From Quercus robur (Eukaryota > Streptophyta > Magnoliopsida > Fagales > Fagaceae), in the NCBI RefSeq assembly GCF_932294415.1, contig NC_065538.1, positions 44,430,843-44,494,842 of the forward strand: DNA of 64,000 nt. Direction: 5' to 3'. How positions within the stretch are numbered: position 1 is the first letter of the stretch; the number at the start of each line of letters is the position of its first letter. A model generated the notes under the pieces. It saw only the letters and a program-made list of their open reading frames with translations. It had not been told where the DNA came from and ran no database searches. This document shows, piece by piece, positions 11,294 through 22,759 of this stretch. Position numbers and translations under genes: made by a program.

Positions 11294-12975
11294 CTACTGG
11301 TAATATTTCTTTAGGTCCTCGGCGTTCCATGGATGATGCCACTTTTGTCCGTCGAGTGTTTTTAGGTGATATGTGCCTTTCCTCTGCCACAAAGTGATTT
11401 TGAAAGATCCTTCCCAGTTGGATTCTAGCTTTCCTTGGGAGGGATCTCTTGTGGCACCCGTCACCTTTTTGAAGACAAGATCTCCAACTTGAAAATCCTT
11501 GTGTCTAACTTTGGAATTGTAGTGTTTGGCCATGAGGTCCTAGTATCGTGCTAACCTTTGTTTGTCCATTAGGTCCAGTTGCAGGCGCATGGCCTCATCG
11601 TTCATATTCTCGTCATGATTTTCCACTCTAAAGCTTGTGAGTCCGATCTCAGCAGGGATGACAACCTCGCTCTTGTATGCTAGTCGGAAGGGTGTTTCTC
11701 CTATAGGTGTTCTGGCCATCATCTTGTATGCCCACAGTACACTTGGCAGCTCGTCTGGCCATATACCTTTTGCCCCCTCAAGCCGAGTCTTGATGATTTT
11801 GAGCAAAGATCGGTTCATGACCTCAACTTGCCCGTTGGCTTGAGGGTGGGCGGGCAAGGAGTAATGGTTCCTGATTCCCAATTGTGAGCAAAAATCCCTG
11901 AATGATTTGTTGTCAAACTACTTTCCGTTGTCCGAGACCAAGACTCTAGGGATTCCATACCTACAGATAATGTTTCTCCAGACGAAGCTTCGTACGCTTT
12001 TCTCCGTGATGGTGGCTAGTGCTTTAGCTTCCACCCATTTGGTAAAGTAATTGATACTGATCACTAGGAACTTTAGCTGTCTTACTACAATTGGGAATAG
12101 GCCCATGATGTCCAACCTCCATTGAGCAAAAGGCCATGGGGCTGTCATCGGAGTGAGCTCTTCCTTTGGCTGTCTAATGATGTTGCTGAACCTTTGACAC
12201 TTGTTGTAGGTTTTGACATAAGCTTGGGTATCCTTCTGCATGGTCAGCCAATAGTATCCTTCTCGAATCAGCTTGTGCACTAATGATCATGATCCCGAGT
12301 GGTTCCCGTAGATTCCTTCATGAACTTCCCTCATGACATAATCTGCTTCCTCGGTGGTTAGGTATCTTAGGTACGGTTGGGAGAATCCTTTCTTATACAA
12401 TATGTCTTTTATTAGGACAAACCGTGCCGCCTGGACCTTCAACTTCCTTGCAGCCTCTTTACCATTGGGTAGTGTGTCGTCTCTCAAATACGAAACTATT
12501 AGTGTGGTCCAGTTGCCTTCCGAGCCCATTCCTGCACACCCACACCATCTATTAAAGGCGAAAGCTGAACAAAAGAAAGTACCTTACTAGAGTTGAGCAT
12601 GTGTTCTGCTAATGCAGCCTTGGCAAGACGGTCTGCTTGCTCATTCTCTTCTCTTGGGATTTGAACAAACTTGACCTGAAGGTTGCCTACCTGCTTCCTT
12701 ACTTGCTTCAGGTATTTCTTCATCCGTTCACCTTTGCATTCATAGTCACCGTTCACCTAACTTGTGATCACCTGATAGTTGCAATAAACAACCATACTTG
12801 TGGTTCCTGCTGCTTTGGCGAGATCTAGTCCTACCACTAAGGCTTCGTACTCTGCCTTATTGTTGGTCGTAGGAAAGTCGAGACGAAGCATGCACTCGAT
12901 CTTGTCCCCTTCCAGAGAGTGGATCACTATTCCTACTCCGTCAGCCTGCCTGTTGGACTTGAATTATAAATTAAA
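11294..12975 (-). pseudogene. Ty3/gypsy (Tat-type) pol remnant: RNase H and integrase
   Basis: Read on minus: an RNase H segment (GVGIVIHSLEGDKIE, then TTNNKAEYEALVVGL), a linker, the integrase zinc region (VMREVHEGIYGNHSG, ending YNKCQRF where the family has Cys-X2-Cys, so one ligand is lost), the catalytic core with Asp in WRLDIMG, Asp in LVSDNG and Glu in GQVEVMNRSL, and a C-terminal part ending DLKKYYQ at 11294. Amber codons interrupt it after DNGK and after QVITS, and there are further frame breaks. RNase H is cut at its 5' end near 12965, so reverse transcriptase, protease and gag are absent. The close relation of the pol to Tat elements is inferred from the convergent antisense ORF. 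Confidence 0.85.
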
Positions 12976-13785
12976 AATGATGTAAAACCTATGGATTTTT
13001 CTTAAATCCTTTTCCATTTTAAGGACTTTTTTTAAAAAAAAAAAGAAAAAGAAAAAAAACCTAAGAACTTTTCATGAAAAACCTTTTAAGAGATATATAT
13101 ATTAGATTAAAAACTCATAGGAATTTTATTTGGGTGTTAAAAATGTGATGCTTTGCCCATGGCTTAAATCCATTAAGTCCATGGGTCCCCTAGAGCCAAA
13201 CATAATCCCTTCCCCTTTTAATTAATGTTTTACATTGCTACCTTTGCACGAGAATACATTTGGTGTCTAAATGGGTTAATTGCATGAGGTATACATTCCA
13301 CCCCTTTTGTTGAAATTTTCTTTTGCATGCCATTCATTTATACATCATCATATTGTACATGTCATGTTAGGATAGATTGCACGTAATTTTTACATGTCAT
13401 TCTTTTACATTCCTTCTTACATGTCATCTTAAGATAAATCCCATGTCATTCCTACATGTCATCTTAGGATAGATTACATATCATCTTCACTTGTCATCCT
13501 AGGATAGTTTTTATCTATGCTTTATTTCACATGTACATACATACTTTTTTTCAAATGCCAAATAAGTTAGTTGTCATATAAAATGGTGAAATTTAAATTT
13601 AAATTCAAAATTAGGTACTATCCTTTTGGATAGGCATTGTGGGGTGCTTAGCACCTTCTCCACACGTAACCAAACTTTAAAATCTATAATTTCCGGTTCG
13701 AGATGTTTATTTGATTTTATAGTTTAGCTTAGGAGCCTTAGGATTTCCTTAGTTAAAATTAGGAAGTAAAATTAATTAGACTTAA
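12976..13785. other. Spacer, no gene seen; short degenerate repeats 13340-13520
   Basis: The phrase ACATGTCATCTTAGGATAGATTAC recurs three to four times imperfectly between 13340 and 13520. No coding sequence recognised. Confidence 0.55.
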
Positions 13786-14375
13786 GCTCCGTTTGGGAGT
13801 TCATAAGGGAAGGGAATGGAATAGAATGAAATGGAATGATCATAAGGGAATGTAAATGAATTGAATGGAATGAAATGTATTTAAGTAAGGGAAAGGAATG
13901 GAAAAGAATGGAATGAAATGAAATTAAGTAATCTTGATTGGATGTTTTAATATAAAGGAATGAAAAAGAATGAAAATGAATGGAATGTAAGTAATCTTGT
14001 TTGGGAGCAACATGGAGGGAATGGAATGGAATCATTTTATGACAATATTACTATTAGACCCCTATTTTAAAATAAAGAGTTGAATATATAAGGTATTTTG
14101 GGGGAGTTTTTGTAAAAAAATCATTAAATCTAATTCTATTCCTTCTCATTCCTCCCAATTTTGAGGGGAATGAAAATTTGAGGTTTTAAGGGAATAGAAA
14201 GGAATGACCATTCCCTCTTACCGATTCCATTTCCTCCTACTTAAACTCCCAAATAAGGGAATGCGCTTTCCATTTACTCCATTAAAACTCCCAAACAAAG
14301 GAAGGAAAGAATATTCTAAAATGATTCTTTTCATTTCTTTCTATTCCATTCCATTCCCTCCTCCTAAATGAAGCC
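13786..14375. mobile_element. MITE, probably PIF/Harbinger (Tourist) type
   Basis: Ends GCTCCGTTTGGGAG (left) and the reverse complement of GGCTTCATTTAGGAG (right), flanked by TAA on both sides (13783-13785 and 14376-14378). The 3-bp TAA duplication fits PIF/Harbinger. The left half is rich in GGAATGGAAT on the plus strand and the right half in the complementary ATTCCATTCC, so the element can fold into a long hairpin. No transposase. Confidence 0.65.
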
Positions 14376-14545
14376 TAAGTGACCAATCACACCTTAGAAT
14401 CCCAATGGTTAGTGGGGACTCCTTAAAATAAATAGGTGTTAATGCTCACATACACACACCCCACCATAGTATTGACATGTGCCATATGCACACTTGTTTG
14501 CCCTAAGCAAATGCACACACGTGCACGTCACCTTGTAAAGCGTAC

Positions 14546-15433
14546 TGTTAGTTCGTTTAGACCCCTGTATACTCAGATTTTTTAACCTAATTAATTAACC
14601 AAGTTGATATTTAGGTTGATTATTTAGATCTAAGTTAAACACAAACAATCATATCACTAAGTGCGGAAAATTAAAGAAGACAAGCGATATGATGATCCAA
14701 AAAAACCAATGAAACTATCCAGTTTGAAGGTAAAAAACTTGGGAAGGATTTAACCTAAACAATCCTCAAGGTAACAAATTCACTAAATAGAATGGAAGTT
14801 TTACAATAGAGTTTTCCCTAAATCTAAAGCTACATCTTGTAGTATTTACTCACGTAACCACACGTAGCTTCGAATCCATGGACTCCTCTGTCTGAATTTG
14901 TTGCACACAAATACTCCCGTTTATGACTCTGAGATCCCACTCAAAACTTTAGGCCATCATCAATAGTTGATCTTGTATGCAGCAACTTATCTCCATCAGT
15001 TTTTGTATATGGATCTTCTTTTTGATAGATGCTTGTTGAGTTAAAAGATTACAAAACCTCTCAAATCTCATACGAGTAAAGCACAAGACTTCCTAGAACT
15101 TCTGAAACATGATTTAGGGTTTTCCTTTTATACCTAGTAATGTTGGACTCAAACCCTAAACGTTTTGCGAGCTTTTGGGCTTGATTTAAATTCTGCATAA
15201 ATTGACTTTCGACCAGTCGAGCCTGTCTCTTGATCGGTCAAGCAAGGCAATTTCTGAATTCTTCTTTTTGCAGCTTGACTGTTCTTGAATCTTGACTTAA
15301 ACCATCTTGAGAAATGTCTAACACTTGTTCTAAGACATGAATATCTTATCCTAGACATGTATTTGTTCTCGATTTTTTAACATACATAAAATTAGAACCT
15401 AAACATTTAATCCTAAATATTTAAAACCTAGCA
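14546..15433 (-). mobile_element. Solo LTR related to the copia-like LTRs, TSD CGTAC/CATAC
   Basis: Starts TGTTAG and ends CTAGCA. The flanks are CGTAC (14541-14545) and CATAC (15434-15438), differing by one G to A in a CpG. The interior resembles the LTR at 17006-18949 and more distantly those at 38602 and 45377, in the same direction. Strand is inferred from the latter. Confidence 0.7.
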
Positions 15434-16825
15434 CATACCAAAGCCATTGGAATGCAATGTTGTTTAACACGGTGAGAATCTGGGTATGATATAACTATTG
15501 TAATTTTACTTGTGCTAAAGATTTATGGAATAAACTTAATGGTTATTATGGGTTTGAGGGTGAGGGCATTGAAAATTTTGCTATGACTAAATACATATCT
15601 TTTAAAATGTGTGAAGAAAAAAAAGTTTCTAGACAAATTGAAAATTTTCAAAAAATTAGTTTCCGAATTAGGCAAAGAGGGTGATGTTTTACCCAAAAAG
15701 GTTTGTGGCTCATTTCCTTGTCTATAAGTTGCGGATTCTTGGAAAGAGTATAGACATTGGTATAACCACCATAGAACCTATTTGAATCTTCAACAAACTA
15801 TTGTTGATATCCACATAGAAGAGACTAATAGGATTGTCCGAAAAAGCTTCTAAAGCTAAAGAATTTACGTCCAAGGCTAATGTTGTAGAAGGATGACCCT
15901 CTAGACCTCCTCAAAATAATAAGAAACATGACCCTATAGGCAAAGGAAAGTTTCATAATAAAAATGGTCCAAATCCTCAAATCCAAAAGAAAAGAGGTAA
16001 TTCTTTCAATTTTGATTTCACTATCGGGCAACTTATAGAGTGAAAGGCAACTTCAACAACAAAGGCTCAACAGCAAACAAAGCAATTTTGGTGGAAACTG
16101 AAGAGGTCATTGTGGAGGTGGTGTTTGAGGCACAATTGGTCACAAGTGTGAAAGGATGGGTAGTGGATTCAACTTGCACAAGGCATACTGGTGCGTACAA
16201 AGAGGAGTTTACTTCTCCAATAGAAGTAGACACCAAGTGTGTCTTTGTTAGGGGAAATAAACCTGTGCTGGAGAGTGGAAAAAGAAGGGTACTATTGAAG
16301 CTAACTTACAACAAAACCCTTTCACTCATCAATGTCATCCATATACCTCATCTCAGACACCACCTTGTCTCGGTACATTTGCTTGGTATGGCCGGTATTA
16401 AAATTCTATTTGATGGTGACGTATTTAATTTATCTAAAAATAAAGACTTTGTTAGTAAGGATTATGATGCTGATGACCTCTTTGTACTTAATGTTAATCA
16501 AGTCATTAATGAAAATGGTTCATTTTCTTGCGCTTACTTGGTTGATTCCACTAATGCGTGACATGGTAGACTTGGACACTTAAATCTTAGTTATATAAAA
16601 AAAATAAAAGAATATGGAATCATAAACTCACTAAGTGAAGCAAACATGGATAAATGTGAAATTTGTGCTGAAATTAAAATCACCAAAAAACCATGTAAAT
16701 CCCTAAAAAGAGAAACCAAACTCTTTAGTTCGGTACATAGTGATTTAAGTGACTTAAAACACACAATGACTAGAGTTGGTAAAAAATTTTATGTAACATT
16801 TATTGATGAGCATTCTACATACATA
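15434..16825 (+). pseudogene. Ty1/copia gag-protease-integrase remnant
   Basis: Decayed polyprotein on plus. A gag part (CAKDLWNKLNGYYGFEGEG, then SWKEYRHWYNHHRTY) is broken by stops and frame changes up to about 16030. An open stretch from 16040 contains the protease site as WVVDSTCTRHTG, where the family has Asp-Ser-Gly, so the catalytic triplet is altered. A UAA/UGA region follows near 16560, then HGRLGHLNLSYIKKIKEYG (gag-pre-integrase) and CEICAEIKITKKPCKS leading into the integrase core (FYVTFIDEHSTY). It stops near 16825, where sequence of the opposite strand begins. Reverse transcriptase and RNase H are absent. Not functional. Confidence 0.8.
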
Positions 16826-17005
16826 TCACTCACCATAGCAACAATTTCCGCAATTATATTTGCTTTGTTAGCATTGCCTTCTTCATCATTTTTCTTGTTC
16901 TTCAAGAACCTACAATCTCAAATGTAATTTCCTTCTTCCCATAATGGAAGTATGACTGACTTTTCTTGACCTAGTTAGGATTCTTGGAGGTATTCTTTTT
17001 AAAAC

Positions 17006-18949
17006 TGTTTGTTTTTAGACCCCTTAAAACACACTCAGATTAACCTAGTAAATTAGCCAAGTGATTACTTAGTCAAATTTCAAATCTAGGTTAACTCAAA
17101 TATATCATATCAATGTAAAGTGCAGAAAAAAAAGAACACAAAGATATGATGACCCATGAAACCAAACCAGTAAAAACCTGGGGAGGATTTAACCCAGTTA
17201 TCCTCAAAGTAAAACTGAACCTGCTATGAAAGTGTAAGGTTGAATTTATTCAACCATCTAATTGGTTTTATTCCGTGCCAAATTTGCTTGTATTTCAGCA
17301 TTTAGAAACCCTGTATTTAGGTGGGCTTGTTGTAAGGGTAGTGAGTGAGATAGAGTGAAGTTTGCTCAAGAGTGTGCAAGAAAACAGAGACTCGTGGCTT
17401 GGCCTCGCGGGAGACTCGTGGCTGCAAGCCACCAGACGCAGCACACGTGCCAAGCATGCCAGAAGGTGAATAGTCATGCTAGCTGGAGCACTACAGGACA
17501 AAACAGGACAACTGGCCATACGGTTATCTTGTGACTGGATCTCGCGACTCAGTCAAGTCGCGAGGCCAAGCTGCGAGCCAGCCCTGTTTTGAAAAACCTG
17601 ACGTTTCACATTCCTCTCTCACCCTAGTATATATACCCCTTATACCCACAAAAGAAAGAGAGCTTCCAGAGAGAATTTTGAGAGAGAAACCCTAGAGTAA
17701 AACAAGATTGATTCATCTACAATCTTTCATAAGTGCCTTTTCAAATTCCTCAACTCTCTTCCTCTCCATTGCCAAACCCTTGAGAGGCTTTTTACTAAAA
17801 CCTTGTTCTCACCATATCCATTACTGTGAGAGGGCTGTTTGGTGTTCTGGGAAGCAGTTAGGAAGGAACCAATCTTCATTGGTTGATGCTATGGTCTAGT
17901 AGCGGAATCCGGGAAGCTAGAAAAGAAAAAGGTTCGGCGCAACCTCGTTGGAGCAAGAAGCTTGGAGGGCTTAGGTGCACTGGGTAGATTAGGCTTGGAG
18001 GGTCTATTGCTGTCCATGTATCCCAACTACATTTTCTAGTGGATTGTTTATCGCTTGGAGGGCGGCAGAGAGGTTTTACGCTGAGGGCTTCGGTTTCCTC
18101 TTCGATAACACATCGCGTGTTGTCTTTGTGTTTGCATCTTCCTTCCCTTTTATCTTTGCCTTTTATTATCTGCTGTGGGTTGTGATTTTAATTTGGCTTA
18201 GATAGTTTTTCCAATTCCATATTATAGCTTATGTTCATTTTCCGCACACTAGTTGTTTGACATAAAGCTTGAATTGGTGAATTTGTAAATTGGGGGTCTA
18301 AACGTTCAAGGGTGTTTATACACATATTTGAACTTTCAGAAAGAATTGAAGTTTACACAATAGCGACTTAGACCACTAACATCCTATTGCTACCTCGAGT
18401 AGGAAACTGACTACCACAACCACGTGACAGCTCCGAGTTCATGGACTACTTCTTTCTTGAATTCACAGCAAGTACAAGCATCCCCGCTTGTGTATCTTTA
18501 AGCTCTTATTACAGCAACTGAATCGATCACCAAGTTCTTGACATAATCTTGAATCTTGGAAACCCTAAGTATGTGTGAAGGCAAACATCTCTTGATCTCA
18601 CAAAAGATTCACACACACAGCATAAGGAGTAACATAAAACGTAGCTAGGGTTTTTCTTTTTATACTTAAAACAAAACATAAAACCCTACACGTCAAACGG
18701 GCTTGGGCTGAGTTGGAAAATTCTGCAGAAAAACAATCTGCATGACTTTCGATCGATTGAGTCAATTCTCGATCGATCGAGCTAGGTAGATTTAACCAAT
18801 AAATCCTGCAGTACACTCGATTCCAACTTTACACATAAACACACTTTGAGCAAGTCTAAAACAAGATTAAAACCTGTTTTGATCTTGGTTTGCTAACATT
18901 ACAAAATGAAGTTCTAATACATTAGTTCCTAATTACTTAGAACCTAACA
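17006..18949 (-). mobile_element. Solo LTR split by a younger solo LTR
   Basis: Starts TGTTTG and ends CCTAACA. The flanks are AAAAC (17001-17005) and GAAAC (18950-18954), a 4 of 5 match. Its two halves, 17006-17232 and 18344-18949, align with the solo LTR at 14546-15433 (shared AGCCAAG, GATATGATGA, GGGAGGATTTAACC phrases). Removing the nested LTR and one TSD copy leaves about 830 bp, close to the length of its relative. Confidence 0.75.
17233..18338 (+). mobile_element. Solo LTR, family X, copy 1, perfect TSD GAAAG
   Basis: Begins TGTAAGGTTGAATTT and ends TTGAACTTTCA, with GAAAG on both sides (17228-17232, 18339-18343). It has a TATA-like TATATATACCCC near 17625. The perfect hairpin CTCGCGACT-CAGTCA-AGTCGCGAG lies at 17541-17564. 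The other copies are 34368-35468 and 57648-58749. Strand is assigned from the TATA-like box only. Confidence 0.92.
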
Positions 18950-19330
18950 GAAACCACTCCAATTCTTATTCACTTTCAGATGCTTTTTGGACATACTTGA
19001 AGTCCCACTTTAAACATTGTTCACATTTACTTTAGAATTAGGATAAGTACCATCCCCAATCTAATTTGCTTCTATAATTTGGAGATGTTTTTCAAATTTC
19101 TCTAAAGTGAGATTGTCCAACACATATGAATAGACAAATCATAGAGTTTATTTACCAAAATCTATATTTCATGCTCTTGATCTAAAACTAAGATATTATC
19201 AACCATCTTACAATCAAAATACTTTTGAATGATAAATTTTTTTGAACCTATCTCTTCAGTTTTGTATTTTGAATCCAGTGCACTCCAAATCTCTTTTGGT
19301 GATTTCATCATGTGAAAAGATCAGAGATTC

Positions 19331-19818
19331 AATTTGGAAGAGTGTTGAGAGTGTTAAGTTCATTTTCCTCATGTTTCTTCCTTTCTCCCTTGATTTTCAA
19401 AATCTTCCTCACTTGCTTTGGGAAATTGTTAAATTTGGGTCCAAGACATAAATCATCAAGGCTCTAAGAAAAAATTTCATCTAGTAAAATTGGTTCCATC
19501 AAATCAGTCAAACTTTACCAAGTCATTTGTCCTTACCATTCCATGGAAATAGAAGTGATGATCAACTCTTCTGTAAGTGCCACTGAATCATAAAAGTGCT
19601 AATTGACACTTCTATAGATTGAACCAAAACTTAATTATAAACAATTTTCTCTAATTTTTTTTTTTTTTTACCTTTCAAGTAAATTTACTCATACGTATTA
19701 CAGCCTTCATTGTATATACTCATATATACAACAAACAATGCATTGGCATATTTCTTGAATCAAATGATTTTTCAAAAATATTTAATTCATTGATTATTGT
19801 TTTGTAATTTAATATAAA
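19331..19818. other. Degraded sequence, probably more copia gag; no gene seen
   Basis: AT-rich, with a T tract near 19660. The stretch up to about 19620 may continue the minus-strand gag, but no segment can be read with confidence. Confidence 0.4.
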
Positions 19819-20149
19819 CTAGTCTTAGACCTGCATTATGCGCAGGAAAATATGATATGATTATTTTTTATTAGATAATTATTGAATTAATATATTAGAT
19901 TGTATATTTTTAAAAATTCAATATGTATTATTTGAAATTATGTTTTAAATTAGAAATTTTTTGTAGTGTAACAAAATATATTTTGTAATTAGGTTTTATA
20001 TATAGTGAGATATGTATGAAAACACAATGCAATAATTTTATTTAAAAAATAAATTGATAGTGTGAGAACTATTAGACCAAGTTTTAACTATGTATACTTT
20101 ATTTATTACTATGCAGATGTATGAGATTTAACTCTTATAGATATATTTT

Positions 20150-21088
20150 TCTTTTTTGATACAAGATATAATTTCTATTATAGTATAATCTAAGTGTATA
20201 TATGTGTGAAGCTAAGGCTATCAATGTTCGACCCAACTCGCGAACACAACACGAACCCAACACGAGTTTTTGCGAGTTAAGGTTGGGCCTTAATGGGTTT
20301 GGGTCATAAACTGGTCGACCCGAAAGCAATATGATAAGAAACGTGTCATAAGTGGGTCAATCCGCATAATCCGCAATAAACACGTTTGACACGCCAATTT
20401 ATTTGTGTCAACCCAAAATGACCTACTTAACACAACCCGTTTAACTTGTTAACAAATAAATATTCATTTTATTTTAGATTTTTCAAATATCTTTTATATC
20501 CAACATATATTTTAAATTTAAAAAGAAAAATGAGTAATTACAAAAACTTATAAGGGATATAATTGGAAATTAAAACTTTACAAATCCTAGATCTTTAAAC
20601 CCTACAACCCTTAAATCTCTAAACCTTCTTATAAATATCTAATTTTATTTTATTTTATTTCAGTTGTAATACTCACTCTACTATCTTATAGACTTACGTC
20701 CAATTCTTAATCTCAAAGTCTCAAACTGGTTATTTCTCTCTCTCTCTCTCTCTTATGTGTTTAGTGAGTTTTAGAATTAAAGAAAACCATTTTCTTGGTG
20801 TTTCAAAATTCTGTAGTAATTTTTCTTGCATAATGTTTTTGTTCTATAAACTTCGAATCCATGTGCCGTTATTAATGTATGAGATATTTTAATTGTTGAT
20901 TAAGGCCACATGTAGTTGTAGCATTTGTCTTGTGCCGTGTGTTTTTTTTTTTTTTTGGTGTTTGTATTAGTGTTGGATACTGTTTGCATATCTTGCAAGT
21001 GGGTTTATTGAGATAGTTTATAAACTAAATCTGATGGGTATTGCTTTTAAAATTGTTGAGGCATGATCATATTTTGTAACTACTAATA

Positions 21089-21132
<44 letters not shown>

Positions 21133-21836
21133 GCATAGAACTTGCACAAATGAAATTGGATGAGCTTGTGGAAGATTTTATGAATTTGGACATCAACAAA
21201 GAATCTATGGATGGTAACTGTTTGCTCCAATTCTTTTAATATTGATATTTAACATTTGGCGAGTTCCAAGGATATTATATTTTTGTTGAACTATGTTATT
21301 TCATTTTTGTTAAACTATGTTATTTTGAATTTGGGTTGAAGTGTATACACTTCTTTTAGAGTGTAAAGAACTTATTTCTAGATGAATGTTATATTTTTGT
21401 TGAACTATATTATTTTGAATGTGGGTTGAAGACTTGAAGTGTATACATTGCTTTTGGGATGTAAAAAATAAATAATTTCTAGATGGATGTTGTATTTAAT
21501 ATTATGTAGGTTGAAATGGGTTGTGTTACATTTGTGTTAACCCAACGTGACTCGTTTATTAAGCATGTCAAATGGGTTGGGTCAGGTCAACCCGCCTTAT
21601 TAACAAGTCGGGTTAGGGTTGAAAGATTATGACACGATTATTAAATGGGTTGGGTTAGGGTTGAGCCATTTAGTCGAATACCCCTACCTCGACATGGCAT
21701 GAACCCGACACGCTAACCCGAATTGACACCCCTATGTGAAACTCTCTTCTGGAGACTTGAACCTCGGCCCTTACCCCTACACCCCACAAGCATTTATACT
21801 TGTGAAATGACCATCGCACCAAGGGTGCGCGGTGTA
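20150..21836 (-). mobile_element. tRNA-derived SINE, split by a hAT element
   Basis: The 5' part on minus (21836-21736) carries a box A-like CTTGGTGCGATGG and a box B-like GAGGTTCAAGTCTCC. The 3' part (20213-20150) ends in ATATCTTGTATCAAAAAA. A relative without the interruption lies at 32672-32815 (CTAAGTGTATATGTGTGTGA across the junction). Pol III origin is inferred from the boxes. Confidence 0.65.
20214..21735. mobile_element. hAT-like non-autonomous element, 8-bp TSD
   Basis: Flanked by GTGAAGCT (20206-20213) and GTGAAACT (21736-21743). The termini are AAGGCTATCAATG and the reverse complement of ATAGGGGTGTCAATTCGGG. About 220 bp at each end are subterminal inverted repeats rich in GGGTTGGGT/ACCCAACCC. 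The centre holds a (TA)n run (21091-21129) and no transposase. Insertion in a SINE gives an independent view of the empty site. Confidence 0.7.
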
Positions 21837-21947
21837 TAGATATATTTTTCTCAAAAACATAGATCCACGTCTCTTTCTTCTTCACAATTGAAACTAAGTG
21901 AAAAAGTAAATAAAGATAACTATGCAATAGATCATTATCAATAATCA

Positions 21948-22722
21948 TCTATATATATATAAAACCGAAGCCTCTGAAGTTCCCACAATTTTCCACATCA
22001 TTACTATTATCTTTTTATTTTTATTTTAGATTCTTTTTATTTTAGGTTTTATATCTTATATATTTATTATTTCTCTTTAATGTGTAATTATCTTATCAAG
22101 TGTTACAATAGTTTAGTTTAAATAAAATTCTATTAGATATATGGTTCAAGAGCTTGAAAATTCTAATTCAACTAAAATTCTATAACAAAAATTTCAACAA
22201 ATATAAACCCTTGCCAAGGCTAAAACTCTTCATACTCACTAAAATTTTCGCAAAGAAAACACACGCGGCAAATTAAAGCCATGGTAGGAAGCATGAAGGT
22301 TCAGAAGAAACAGAGAATTGAAAGAGATGATGACAAAGACGAAGACGACATAATTGAAGGTTCATACTCTTATGATTTCCATGTTTTTTTGTTTTTTATT
22401 CTACACTTTTTCACTATAGCGTATTATAAAAATCAGTGCTCAAAAACTGTTTTCCTTATAATTTATATATAGATAAGCAAAACTAACTTTTAATTATTTT
22501 AAGTTTAATATGCATTCACACAACCAAACGTTAACCATTGTTTTCAAGCCACTCCAAAAAATTGAGCTGTTCAGGCGGTTTTGTAGGCTTGGTTTTTAAT
22601 TTTTAAGTACTGTTTTTAATTTTTTTTTTTAAATATAATCCTCAACCACAACAACTAAATCATGATCTAATATATTTTTTGTGGTCGGTTATAGATCTTT
22701 TAAGATATTCGTTAGGATTGAT

Positions 22723-22759
<37 letters not shown>

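Larger units (their letters stand above)
16826..19330 (-). pseudogene. Second Ty1/copia gag remnant, opposite strand, split by solo LTR
   Basis: On minus, 19315 to about 19020 reads as a UBN2-type gag core (SPKEIWSALDSKYKTEEIGS then FIIQKYFDCKMVDN), with several stops further on. The same gag resumes left of the LTR insertion: 17000-16930 reads as a degenerate zinc knuckle (SYFHYGKKE, where Cys residues are lost), and 16925-16830 reads as a Lys-rich tail followed by ANIIAEIVAMVSDMYV. The gap 17006-18949 is a solo LTR. It meets the plus-strand copia remnant at about 16825. Confidence 0.65.

Noticed and set aside
14546..18949. The LTRs at 14546 and 17006 as the LTR pair of the copia remnant between them
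   Set aside because: Each has its own near-perfect target duplication. The LTR direction, judged by related LTRs, is opposite to the plus-strand copia frame, and no primer site or purine tract adjoins either one.
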